64,000 nucleotides of DNA from SIG220 sp045615545 (lineage in GTDB: Bacteria; Bacillota_I; Bacilli_A; RFN20; CAG-826): assembly GCA_045615545.1 (NCBI GenBank), contig JAZLFA010000067.1:18586-82585 (forward strand). The letters are read 5' to 3'. The translations under genes and the position numbers were made by a program. Below, one piece after another: positions 43,886-51,736 of the stretch; position 1 is the first letter of the stretch, and each line of letters starts with the position of its first letter. The notes under the pieces are model-generated. The model worked only from the letters and a program-made list of their open reading frames with translations. It was not told the origin of the DNA and did no database searches.

Positions 43886-44648
43886 ACACAATTTTTCATT
43901 AGTGCAAAAGATATGCTTTGCAGGCCTTTTAATCGCTATTGCAACTATCTTACAAAAAGTTGTCGCAATCAACTACATTTCTGTTGTTCCATTTTTAAGA
44001 GTTTCTTTAGGTGGACCTGCCACAATTATCTTTGCCTCGATCTTTTTAGGACCATGGTTTGGCTTGCTTATTGGAGCTGCCTCTGATATCTTGGGATATT
44101 TCATTTTTGATCCGAAAACTATGGGTTTTTTCCCGCAAATCACGGCTATTTATGCTGTTTTAGGATTTGTTAGTTACTTTATTTTTAAATTAATAATGCT
44201 TGTGAAAAACAAAAATCATATGCGCATTATTGAGTATATTTCTATTGCGTTAGTTGTTATAGGAACCTCTTTATTTATGGGTTTAAATAATCAGGTGACT
44301 TTATATGGCACAACATACAACATTGAACTATGGCAAAAGATACTTATTCCTAGTCTTGGTGGCGCACTTTTTATTGTTTTAATTGTTGTTACTGAACTAA
44401 CAAGTAAATTATTTGAAAAAAAGAACGATCCACGACTCGTTGCGAATCCACATCAAATATCATTTTCTTGCTTTCTCATTGAGATACTTGTCATGTTGTT
44501 ATTTGGCACATTGATGAAAGCGTGCGCATTTGGCTTTGCTACTTTTGGTGTGATCGTTATCTGCCAATTAATTGTTATGGTGATTAATGTACCTTTAAAT
44601 ACATTTATCATTTCTTATATTATGCTTTTAACAAAGGGGCTTAAATAA
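43860..44648 (+). CDS. folT: Folate ECF transporter S component FolT
   Basis: This 262-residue protein has about six membrane segments and the S-component pattern VPFLRVSLGGPATIIFASIFLGPWFGLLIGAASDILGYFIF. An AAAGGGG site precedes three successive in-frame ATGs (43860-43868), and any of them could start. It overlaps folC by 26 bases, which supports folate as substrate. The energising EcfAA'T genes are elsewhere. Confidence 0.87.
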   Translation: MMMFAPLLKHNFSLVQKICFAGLLIAIATILQKVVAINYISVVPFLRVSLGGPATIIFASIFLGPWFGLLIGAASDILGYFIFDPKTMGFFPQITAIYAVLGFVSYFIFKLIMLVKNKNHMRIIEYISIALVVIGTSLFMGLNNQVTLYGTTYNIELWQKILIPSLGGALFIVLIVVTELTSKLFEKKNDPRLVANPHQISFSCFLIEILVMLLFGTLMKACAFGFATFGVIVICQLIVMVINVPLNTFIISYIMLLTKGLK

Positions 44649-44649
44649 A

Positions 44650-44838
44650 ATGGAAGAAGAAAAAAATGTAACGGAAACAAATGAAGAACATACTGAAGCT
44701 GAAATACCTGAAGGAAAAGATGACTCAAAGATATCATTTCCTTGGGTAGGACTTATTATTACAGGTGTTCTTGTTATTGCTGCAATTATTTGTATAGTGG
44801 TTATTTTCCAATTTGGTGGGCCAGTAAATCCAAAATGA
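44650..44838 (+). CDS. Small single-pass membrane protein, unknown function
   Basis: This 62-residue protein has an acidic N-terminus of about 30 residues, then one membrane segment (WVGLIITGVLVIAAIICIVVIFQF). I recognise no family. It starts one base after folT, with AAAGGGG upstream, and its TGA overlaps the ATG of the next gene (ATGA). It is therefore coupled to the leucine-rich-repeat protein and may help anchor or export it. Confidence 0.6.
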   Translation: MEEEKNVTETNEEHTEAEIPEGKDDSKISFPWVGLIITGVLVIAAIICIVVIFQFGGPVNPK

Positions 44839-45557
44839 TTAAGAAATTATTTTTATCATTTTTAATTGCATTAGGAATTGGTAGTCCTCTTTTTAATTTT
44901 GATAAAACCTATGCATTGTTTAGTTATGATAATTATGTTTTAGAAGAAAAAGAAAATGGAAACAAGAAACTAGTTTCACTAAAAGATACATCTTCTCCTT
45001 TTTATTACATATATGAAAATAGCAAGATAGATGAAATTGGTCCTAATGCCTTTGCTAACGCTACTAATTCTTATAGTGTGATGATTTCTAACTACGTAAA
45101 AATTATTGATCAATCAGCTTTTTCTAATAAATTAAGTACAATTTATTTTACTGGCAGCGAACAAGAGTGGAATGATATTAATTATTCAACTAGCAAAAAT
45201 GTGAATTTTTATGCATGTGATGAAGGATTTATTAACTATTGGAACACCTATATTCGCCCTAATAAAGATACTAATATTTGTGAAACAGATCGTTTAGTGT
45301 ATGGTGAAATGAAAATGCTTTATGGTTCACTTAGTGAAGAACATAAAGTTAATGTCGATTGTTATGTTGATTTAAGCGGTTCTACAATTAAAGATTCAAT
45401 TACGTATTTAGACGAATATTTTTCTAAACCAGTTAACCCAAATGTCGGTTATCTTCCAAAAGACAAAACCATCTCAATTATTATCGCTGTTTCTGTTATT
45501 GGAATGACTGCGATTGCAGGCTTATATTTACTCAAAAAGAAAAATATAATCGACTAA
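44835..45557 (+). CDS. Surface protein with BspA-type leucine-rich repeats and C-terminal anchor
   Basis: The ATG at 44835 gives 240 residues: a signal peptide (MIKKLFLSFLIALGIGSPLF), a BspA/LRR_5-like unit (KIDEIGPNAFANAT, IDQSAFSN, IYFTGSEQEWNDINY) at about 65-120, and a C-terminal membrane segment (ISIIIAVSVIGMTAIAGLYLL) with a KKKN tail. BspA-type repeats occur in surface proteins of gut bacteria. A role in contact with host or matrix is an inference. Only about two repeat units are visible, which is few for the family. Confidence 0.75.
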   Translation: MIKKLFLSFLIALGIGSPLFNFDKTYALFSYDNYVLEEKENGNKKLVSLKDTSSPFYYIYENSKIDEIGPNAFANATNSYSVMISNYVKIIDQSAFSNKLSTIYFTGSEQEWNDINYSTSKNVNFYACDEGFINYWNTYIRPNKDTNICETDRLVYGEMKMLYGSLSEEHKVNVDCYVDLSGSTIKDSITYLDEYFSKPVNPNVGYLPKDKTISIIIAVSVIGMTAIAGLYLLKKKNIID

Positions 45558-45573
45558 GAAACAAAAAATAGTA

Positions 45574-45602
45574 TTTACATCTATCCTATTCAGTGATAGA
45601 TT
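45574..45602 (+). promoter_or_regulatory. Promoter of rpmG-secE-nusG
   Basis: TTTACA (45574-45579), a 17-base spacer and TAGATT (45597-45602) with TGA just before the -10. The rpmG ATG lies at 45635 after GGGAGG. Confidence 0.65.
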
Positions 45603-45634
45603 AGTAAAAGCAAAATTATGATAGGGAGGCTAAG

Positions 45635-45781
45635 ATGAGAGAAAAAGTTCTTTTGATTTGCTCCGAGTGCCTTTCTAGAAATTACGCGACAACTATTAAT
45701 CCAGAAAAGAAAAAACAGTTAGAGCTAAATAAGTATTGCAAGCATTGTGGAAAGAAAACTTTACACAAGATAAGTAAATAG
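45635..45781 (+). CDS. rpmG: 50S ribosomal protein L33 (zinc form)
   Basis: This 48-residue gene has a GGGAGG site before its ATG. The protein starts MREKVLLICSECLSRNYAT and has zinc-binding CxxC pairs at Cys9/Cys12 and Cys35/Cys38 (YCKHCGKKT). rpmG-secE-nusG is the standard order. Retained cysteines mark the zinc-containing L33 type. A GGAGG for secE follows 11 bases later. Confidence 0.95.
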   Translation: MREKVLLICSECLSRNYATTINPEKKKQLELNKYCKHCGKKTLHKISK

Positions 45782-45792
45782 GAGGACCAATT

Positions 45793-45990
45793 ATGGGACT
45801 AAAGAAATTTACAGCAGGAGTTATTAAAGAAGGTAAACGTGTTCGTTGGCCTAAAAGAGATGTGCTTATTCCATCAATTATTGTTGTTATTGTTATAGCA
45901 ACATTATTCGGTTTAATTTTATTTGCCGAAGACTGGGCAGGAAACACTCTTATCCAAACGCTTAAAAATGCGTTTACTCAAATTAAATAG
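45793..45990 (+). CDS. secE: Preprotein translocase subunit SecE
   Basis: This 65-residue protein has EGKRVRWPKRDVLIPS, then one membrane segment (IIVVIVIATLFGLILFA), typical of single-span SecE. It stabilises SecY. A GGAGG site precedes it, and nusG follows with its own. Confidence 0.94.
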   Translation: MGLKKFTAGVIKEGKRVRWPKRDVLIPSIIVVIVIATLFGLILFAEDWAGNTLIQTLKNAFTQIK

Positions 45991-46001
45991 GAGGTATAAG
46001 T

Positions 46002-46616
46002 ATGGCAGATGATGTTAAGTTTACCGATTCTACTACTGATTTAAGTAGCGATACTAATGCATCAAGTGGCAAACTTGGTGAAAAAGCATGGTACGTTTGT
46101 AATGCTTATTCTACTCACGAAAGAAAAGTGGCAGAAAACCTTAAACGTCGCGTTGAATCGATGGGTTTACAAGATTATATTTTCCGTATTGTTGTTGCGG
46201 AGCAAGATGTTCCTGTTATGAAAGACGGAGTTGCTACTGAAAAAACAAGAAAGAAAAACCTATATCCTGGATATATCTTCGTTGAAATGATTATGACAGA
46301 CTATGCTTGGTATGTTGTTCGTAATACACCAGGTGTTACCGGTTTTATTGGATCTAGTGGTAAAGGTACAAAACCATTCCCTGTTCCACGCGAACAAATT
46401 GAACCAGTACTTAAGAGAATGGGTATGGTTGATGAATCAATGTACGATAGATATAATGTTGGCGATCTCGTCAAAGTTATCCACGGCACACTTGAAGGTA
46501 CTGAAGGCAGAATCATTTCTATCAGTAAAGATACAGGTGCAGTTGAAGTTGAAGCTACATTCTTTGGTAGAACTACTAAAGTGGAAGTCGACTTCTCAGA
46601 AATCGAACGTATTTAA
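46002..46616 (+). CDS. nusG: Transcription antitermination factor NusG
   Basis: This 204-residue protein has an acidic N-terminal extension of about 24 residues, the NGN domain (AWYVCNAYSTHERKVAENLKRR, NLYPGYIFVEM, VRNTPGVTGFIGS) and a KOW domain (GDLVKVIHGTLEGTEGRI). NusG couples RNA polymerase to ribosomes and affects pausing and termination. GGAGG precedes the ATG. Confidence 0.97.
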   Translation: MADDVKFTDSTTDLSSDTNASSGKLGEKAWYVCNAYSTHERKVAENLKRRVESMGLQDYIFRIVVAEQDVPVMKDGVATEKTRKKNLYPGYIFVEMIMTDYAWYVVRNTPGVTGFIGSSGKGTKPFPVPREQIEPVLKRMGMVDESMYDRYNVGDLVKVIHGTLEGTEGRIISISKDTGAVEVEATFFGRTTKVEVDFSEIERI

Positions 46617-46628
46617 TTTAAAATTTAA

Positions 46629-46658
46629 AATGGCGACCAAATGGCCGCCATTTTTTTA
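46629..46658. terminator. Terminator between nusG and ktrA
   Basis: AATGGCG/CGCCATT stem (46629-46635, 46646-46652), then TTTTTTT on the plus strand. On the minus strand an A/T-rich tail also follows, so it can serve ktrA as well. Confidence 0.85.
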
Positions 46659-46669
46659 TTACCATAAAT

Positions 46670-47341
46670 TTATTTTTTTGGATTGATGAAGTCGTTAAAT
46701 CCAGACAATTCTTTTTCTGTTCCAACAACGTGAACAATATCTTTTGGAAGTAATGAGTCGTCTCCATCAGGGACAAAGTCTTTTTTACCTCTTGTGATAA
46801 GAACAATGTTAACACCATATAACTTACGTAATCGCAAGTCTTTTAATTTTGTTGCTACAAATTTTTCTGATACTTTAATTTGAAGAATTGAATATTTGCC
46901 TGCTAATTTATAATAGTCGACGACATCTTCTGAATTATTTAATCTGTTCGCAATTGAAATACCTGCTGTTAACTGTGGTGTGATGACTTCATCAGCACCA
47001 ATCTTTTTAACGATTCTTGAGTAGTGTTCATCATCAACACGAGTTATGATGTGTTCAACGCCTAAGTCCTTGAGCAAAACAGTTGTTAAAATACTTGCTT
47101 CAACATTGTTACCAAAGGCAACAATTGCGGTTTTAACATCTTTCAAACCTAATTCAATTAATGCTTCTTCGTCTGTTGCATCCGCAATAAAGACGGTTGG
47201 AAGAATACCCGATAATCTTTTTGTTTGCGTTTCATCACGATCAATCGCGATAACATCCTTGCCAAGTTTGACTAATTCTTCCACTATAGTGGAACCAAAT
47301 TTACCAAGTCCCAGAACTGCAAATGATGATTTTTTTGCCAT
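46670..47341 (-). CDS. ktrA: Potassium channel regulatory subunit KtrA (RCK)
   Basis: This 223-residue protein has the nucleotide-binding AVLGLGKFGSTIVEEL and IAIDRD at the N-terminus (RCK_N) and an RCK_C domain (SEKFVATKLKDLRL...GVNIVLITRG). KtrA gates the KtrB channel and binds ATP/ADP, and often c-di-AMP in Firmicutes. It follows ktrB by 9 bases and has an AGGAG site. Confidence 0.93.
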   Translation of the reverse strand: MAKKSSFAVLGLGKFGSTIVEELVKLGKDVIAIDRDETQTKRLSGILPTVFIADATDEEALIELGLKDVKTAIVAFGNNVEASILTTVLLKDLGVEHIITRVDDEHYSRIVKKIGADEVITPQLTAGISIANRLNNSEDVVDYYKLAGKYSILQIKVSEKFVATKLKDLRLRKLYGVNIVLITRGKKDFVPDGDDSLLPKDIVHVVGTEKELSGFNDFINPKK

Positions 47342-47350
47342 AGTTTTCTC

Positions 47351-48754
47351 CTATCCGATAATAATATCTTCTTCAACGTAATTTACGCTGTTATTAACTT
47401 CTTTATTAATATTTTTAGAAATGATTTGGAAGAAGGTGATTGGACCTAATCTACCAATAAACATTAATATACAACAAGTGATTTTTCCACCAATTGATAA
47501 ATATGCAGTCATGCCACTGGTAAAACCAGTGTTTGTGAACGCTGATATTGTTTCATAGATAGCGTTTTCACTTGAATAGAATGGGTTATTGTTATTTGAT
47601 TCAAACATGGCAAGAGAGAAATAACCTAGAAGAATAATTAGTAAAGAAATCATTGTAACAAATGTTGCTTTAATGAACATATTCTTCGAGAAGTATCTAT
47701 TGAACGCGTGTGCCTTCTTTCCTCTTAAATAACAGAATATAGTAACGATAATGATAAACACAGTAGTGGTTTTAATTCCACCAGCAGTGCCTAATGGAGA
47801 TCCACCAATAAGCATAACGCAACAGGTAACAATTCTACCTCCAACACTTAATTTATTCGCGTCAAATGTAGCAAATCCGGCAGTACGCGCTGATACGGTT
47901 TGGAATAAAGCATCCATTGAGGTAATTGTGTTAGTTCCTTTGATTCCAGGTATTCCATCAGTGAGCATTAATAAAAGGAAACCAAATACAATAATAATTG
48001 CTGTCATTAAAATACAAATTTTAGCAAAAACACGATATTGTCTTGGTTTTTTCTTAAATGAGAATATTTCCATAATGGTGACGAAAGAAATACCACCCAA
48101 AATAATTAATATCATCATATAACTTAACATATAATAATAAGCCCACGTAGGCATTGTGGAACAAAGCGTGCCTGGCATACACATAAGTGATGTATTACCA
48201 AATAAATCAAATCCTGCATTATTAAATGCAGAAATAGATAAGAATAATGAATTCCAATAAGCTTCTGGGGTATTACCATAAATAGTAAAAAATACAGGTA
48301 ATCCAAGACCAAAACCGATTAGTTCAATAATAATCGTCGCGAGCAATAATTTGCGTACATATTTTACGACTGCTGCGATAGTTTCAGAGTTGAGTGCTTG
48401 TGATAAAAATAAACGATCTCTAAAAGAAATATTCCTACGGAAAAGTGTGATAAAAAATACCAAAACAGTAAGGAATCCAAGGCCTCCGATTTGAATCATA
48501 ACTGCCATTACAATTTGACCAAATAAAGTGTATGTATTTGCCATTCCATCTCGATAGGCATCTAAACCAGTCACACATGTAGCAGACGTTGCTTCAAAGA
48601 AACAATTTAAGTAATTACCCCATGTTCCACTTTTATTAGCCAATGGAAGAGCTAATAAAAAGGAGCCTATTAAAATAATTAATAAGAAGCTTAGTATAAC
48701 TAAAAGATATGGTGATATTGAATGTTTTTTGTAAAGTGATTTAGTTGCTTCCAT
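47351..48754 (-). CDS. ktrB: Potassium uptake channel subunit KtrB/TrkH
   Basis: The ATG at 48754 gives 467 residues with eight or more membrane segments and the four pore motifs: TSATCVTGLDAY, SAFNNAGFDLF, SARTAGFATF and SAFTNTGFTSG. The family imports K+ with KtrA. An upstream TTG is a less likely start. TATAAT lies 8 bases before the ATG and no ribosome site is seen. Confidence 0.94.
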   Translation of the reverse strand: MEATKSLYKKHSISPYLLVILSFLLIILIGSFLLALPLANKSGTWGNYLNCFFEATSATCVTGLDAYRDGMANTYTLFGQIVMAVMIQIGGLGFLTVLVFFITLFRRNISFRDRLFLSQALNSETIAAVVKYVRKLLLATIIIELIGFGLGLPVFFTIYGNTPEAYWNSLFLSISAFNNAGFDLFGNTSLMCMPGTLCSTMPTWAYYYMLSYMMILIILGGISFVTIMEIFSFKKKPRQYRVFAKICILMTAIIIVFGFLLLMLTDGIPGIKGTNTITSMDALFQTVSARTAGFATFDANKLSVGGRIVTCCVMLIGGSPLGTAGGIKTTTVFIIIVTIFCYLRGKKAHAFNRYFSKNMFIKATFVTMISLLIILLGYFSLAMFESNNNNPFYSSENAIYETISAFTNTGFTSGMTAYLSIGGKITCCILMFIGRLGPITFFQIISKNINKEVNNSVNYVEEDIIIG

Positions 48755-48809
48755 AAATCGCAATTATATTATAACGATTAAATAAAAATGTCTATTTGTA
48801 AAAAACTCC

Positions 48810-48839
48810 TTGCGTTCGTATATACGTATTTGGTATTAT
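48810..48839 (+). promoter_or_regulatory. Promoter of the rplKA operon
   Basis: TTGCGT (48810-48815), an 18-base spacer and TATTAT (48834-48839). The predicted start near 48846 leaves a leader of about 100 bases. Confidence 0.6.
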
Positions 48840-48845
48840 ATACAA

Positions 48846-48946
48846 GCATGTCGTCTTGTGCCCATAACACATATACGCATGTTGACGTGGGAGAGTAACG
48901 ATTAACTCATAACCACGGCACGTATTTCTAAAAGGAGGAAAGTCAC
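48846..48946 (+). promoter_or_regulatory. Structured leader of rplKA, possible L1/L11 control site
   Basis: A hairpin CGTGG/CCACG (48886-48890, 48913-48917) contains GAGT/ACTC (48893-48896, 48905-48908). An alternative pairing is GTGCC/GGCAC (48858-48862, 48917-48921). Autogenous repression by L1 on such leaders is known for this operon in other bacteria. I cannot show the site here. Confidence 0.45.
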
Positions 48947-49360
48947 GTGAGTAAAAAAATCGCAAAGGTCGTGAAGATGGAATTACCTGGTGGTGAAGCA
49001 AAACCAGGACCAAAACTCGCTTCTGCCGGTGTTGTCATGCCAAAGTTTTGTACCGACTTCAATGCAAAGACAGCTGACAGAAAAGGTGAGATTGTTCCAG
49101 TTATTATTACGGCTTATGAAGACAAGTCCCACGACTTCGTCATCAAAACTACACCAGTTGCACCTTTACTATTAAAGGCTGCTGGAATCCAAAAGGGCAC
49201 ACCTAATAGAAAGACCACAATTGTTGGTCATGTAACAAAGGCCCAAATTCGTCAAATCGCCGAATACAAAATGCCTGACTTAAACTGCAATGATATTGAG
49301 GCAGCTATTAAAGTCATCGAAGGTACCGCCTTCAATATTGGCATCGCGATTGATGACTAA
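48947..49360 (+). CDS. rplK: 50S ribosomal protein L11
   Basis: This 137-residue protein starts at GTG behind AAAGGAGG. Motifs are MELPGGEAKPGPKLASAGVVMPKFCTDFNAKT, KTTPVAPLLLKAAG and NCNDIEAAIKVIEGTAFNIGI. L11 forms the GTPase-associated stalk base. The first residues (SKKIAKVVKMELPGG) match the family, so the GTG start is well supported. Confidence 0.97.
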   Translation: MSKKIAKVVKMELPGGEAKPGPKLASAGVVMPKFCTDFNAKTADRKGEIVPVIITAYEDKSHDFVIKTTPVAPLLLKAAGIQKGTPNRKTTIVGHVTKAQIRQIAEYKMPDLNCNDIEAAIKVIEGTAFNIGIAIDD

Positions 49361-49371
49361 GGAGAATCACT

Positions 49372-50055
49372 ATGAAAAGAAGTAAGAAATATCTTGCCGC
49401 TAGTAAATTAGTGGACTCCACAAAACTCTATTCAGTTGAAGAAGCATCAAAATTAGTAAAGGAAACTTCCACTGTTAAATTCGATGCTACTGTTGAAGTG
49501 AGTATCAGACTCAATATCGATCCAAAAGCTGCTGATCAACAAGTTAGAGGTACAGTCGTACTTCCACATGGTAACGGCAAAACCAAAAAGGTTCTTGCAA
49601 TTACTGATAAAGTTGAAGAAGCAACAAAAGCCGGCGCTGACTTCGTTGGTGGTGCTGAAATGATTGACAAGATTGTTAAGGATAGTTGGTTTGACTATGA
49701 TGTCATCGTAGCTACACCAAACATGATGGGTTTAATCGGTAAAGCTGCTCGTATCTTAGGTCCTAAAGGTTTAATGCCTAACCCAAAGAATGGTACAGTT
49801 GCACCAGACATCACTAAAGCAATCAATGAAATCAAAGCAGGTAAAGTTGAATACCGTGTAGATAAAGAAGCAAATATGCATGTCTCTATCGCCAGAGTGT
49901 CATTCGATGAAAAGAAAATTGCTGAAAACTTAACCACATTAGTGGAAGCAGTTGTCAAAGCAAGACCTGCCGCTGTTAAAGGTACATACGTGAAGAATGC
50001 CGTCCTACATACGACCATGGGACCAGCTATCCACTTCACATTTGATGGTCGTTAA
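49372..50055 (+). CDS. rplA: 50S ribosomal protein L1
   Basis: This 227-residue protein has MKRSKKYLAASKLVDSTKLYSVEEA, GLMPNPKNGTVAPD and ARPAAVKGTYVKN. L1 sits at the E-site stalk and usually represses its own operon. GGAGAA precedes the ATG. Confidence 0.98.
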   Translation: MKRSKKYLAASKLVDSTKLYSVEEASKLVKETSTVKFDATVEVSIRLNIDPKAADQQVRGTVVLPHGNGKTKKVLAITDKVEEATKAGADFVGGAEMIDKIVKDSWFDYDVIVATPNMMGLIGKAARILGPKGLMPNPKNGTVAPDITKAINEIKAGKVEYRVDKEANMHVSIARVSFDEKKIAENLTTLVEAVVKARPAAVKGTYVKNAVLHTTMGPAIHFTFDGR

Positions 50056-50074
50056 TTAAAAAGATTCTAATATA

Positions 50075-50165
50075 TCGTAGACCGTAACGGACGTGTAGTC
50101 TTAATAATGTTACCGAGGTAATGGAAATAATTCCTAAATACTCAAGTATATTGGAGCCTTCAAAA
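50075..50165 (+). promoter_or_regulatory. L10 leader (autoregulatory)
   Basis: GTAGACCGTAACGGACGTG and TTACCGAGGTAATGG, followed by small hairpins (GGAA/TTCC at 50123-50134), match the Bacilli L10 leader that binds L10-L12 to control rplJL. The CCGAGGTA segment is the most telling. No clear attenuator terminator follows. Confidence 0.75.
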
Positions 50166-50192
50166 AACAAAAGAAAAAGGAGGTTAAAGAAT

Positions 50193-50678
50193 ATGAATTC
50201 AGAAGTCTTAAAAGCGAAACAAAATATCGTTTCTGAGATTGTTGACTTAGCTAAAGAAAGCCAATCAGTTATTATTGCTGAATATCGTGGTTTAACCGTC
50301 GCTAACTTAATGGAAATTAGACGTGCTCTACGTGCTGATGGTTCTTCATTAAATGTTTATAAGAACTCATTAGTTTCAAGAGCTGGCGCTACATTAGGTT
50401 ATGATGGCTTAGACGAATATTTAAGTGGTCCTAACGCAATTATCTTCTCAAAAGAGATTAGCAATGGACCAAAAGTTCTTGCTAAGTATGCAAAGAAATT
50501 CCCTGAGGCCTTAAAGATCAAAGGCGGTATCGTTGAAGGCAAAGTTGTTGATGCTAGTGTTATCAATGAAGTTGCTAAGTTACCAGGAAGAGAAGGTCTC
50601 TTATCCATGTTCTTATCGTGCTTACAAGCACCTGTCCGCCAATTTGCCTGCGCTGTTAAAGCCGTGGCGGATAAATAA
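50193..50678 (+). CDS. rplJ: 50S ribosomal protein L10
   Basis: The ATG at 50193 after AAGGAGG gives 161 residues. A longer frame starting at 50121 would use leader sequence and is rejected. Motifs are IIAEYRGLTVANLMEIRRALRADGSSLNVYKNSLVSRA. L10 holds the L12 stalk dimers. Confidence 0.97.
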   Translation: MNSEVLKAKQNIVSEIVDLAKESQSVIIAEYRGLTVANLMEIRRALRADGSSLNVYKNSLVSRAGATLGYDGLDEYLSGPNAIIFSKEISNGPKVLAKYAKKFPEALKIKGGIVEGKVVDASVINEVAKLPGREGLLSMFLSCLQAPVRQFACAVKAVADK

Positions 50679-50700
50679 TGCCAATTAGGAGGAAATAACA

Positions 50701-51075
50701 ATGGCTAAATTAACTAAAGAAGAAATTATTGCTTCATTAAAAGAAATGACAGTTCTCGAATTAAATGAACTCGTTAAAGCTGTCGAAGAAGAATTCGGCG
50801 TTACAGCCGCTGCACCTGTTGTTGCTGCTGCCGCTGCACCTGCTGAAGAAGCTGCTGCTGCACCAACAGAAGTAAGCTTATTCTTAAAATCAGCTGGCGC
50901 TACAAAAGTTGCTGTCATCAAAGCTGTCCAAGCTATCACTGGCTTAGGCTTAATGGATGCCAAGAAACTTGTTGATGGTGCACCTGTCGCTATCAAAGAA
51001 CACATTTCAACTGTCGAAGCTGAAGAACACAAGAAAGCTCTTGTCGAAGCCGGCGCTGAAGTTGAAATTAAGTAA
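50701..51075 (+). CDS. rplL: 50S ribosomal protein L7/L12
   Basis: This 124-residue protein has an N-terminal dimer domain, an Ala/Pro-rich hinge (about 37-60) and the C-terminal KVAVIKAVQAITGLGLMDAKKLVDGAPVAIKE. It recruits translation GTPases. AGGAGG precedes it. Confidence 0.98.
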   Translation: MAKLTKEEIIASLKEMTVLELNELVKAVEEEFGVTAAAPVVAAAAAPAEEAAAAPTEVSLFLKSAGATKVAVIKAVQAITGLGLMDAKKLVDGAPVAIKEHISTVEAEEHKKALVEAGAEVEIK

Positions 51076-51115
51076 TTAAATTATTTAATTTAAAAAATTG
51101 TATTATAGGGGTAAT

Positions 51116-51718
51116 ATGGGCCAATATTTCGAAAACGACTCTTCCGTTGCTTCAAAAGAGAAGTTTATTATCTACGAAATTAATGGCGTAAATATCTCCC
51201 TTATTACAGACAATGGAGTATTTTCCAAAAATCGAGTAGATGAAGGTAGTTTGATCTTATTAAAGACACTAATTCCCCTTCATCTCTCGGGGAAAATCCT
51301 CGATCTCGGTTGTGGATATGGACCGATTGGCTTAACGCTAGCCATGTTCTCACCAGAAGCTAGAGTTGATCTAGCTGAAATTAATACGCGCGCTCTTGCA
51401 CTCGCAAAGAGAAATGCGGAAAGATTAAATTTAAGCCAACGTGTCAACTGCCTTCAAAGTGACATATATAAAAGTGTTGAAGGACCATATGATTCAATCG
51501 TTGTGAACCCACCCATACGGGCTGGTAAGAAAGTTACCTGGGAAATGTATGCGGGGGCGAAACAATTATTGGTTAATGGCGGTTCCCTCTATATTGTTAT
51601 ACGAAAAGCCCAAGGCGCTGAGAGTGCTTCCCAATATATCAAAGAAGTATTTGGAAACATTACTCTGTTAAATAGGAAGAAGGGCTACTTAGTATATCAA
51701 GCTAGCAAGGAATCCTAA
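51116..51718 (+). CDS. RsmC-like class I methyltransferase (YbxB)
   Basis: The ATG at 51116 gives 200 residues starting MGQYFENDSSVASKE, as in the family. SAM motif LDLGCGYGPIGL and the catalytic VVNPPIRAGK are present. Family members methylate G1207 of 16S rRNA. In Bacillus ybxB lies at the same place between rplL and rpoB, so the assignment is good. Confidence 0.9.
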   Translation: MGQYFENDSSVASKEKFIIYEINGVNISLITDNGVFSKNRVDEGSLILLKTLIPLHLSGKILDLGCGYGPIGLTLAMFSPEARVDLAEINTRALALAKRNAERLNLSQRVNCLQSDIYKSVEGPYDSIVVNPPIRAGKKVTWEMYAGAKQLLVNGGSLYIVIRKAQGAESASQYIKEVFGNITLLNRKKGYLVYQASKES

Positions 51719-51736
51719 AGTAAAGGAGCCATTATA

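Noticed and set aside
50121..50192. In-frame start extending L10 by 24 residues
   Set aside because: The segment is L10 leader RNA, and a strong AAGGAGG site precedes the ATG at 50193, which matches L10 proteins.
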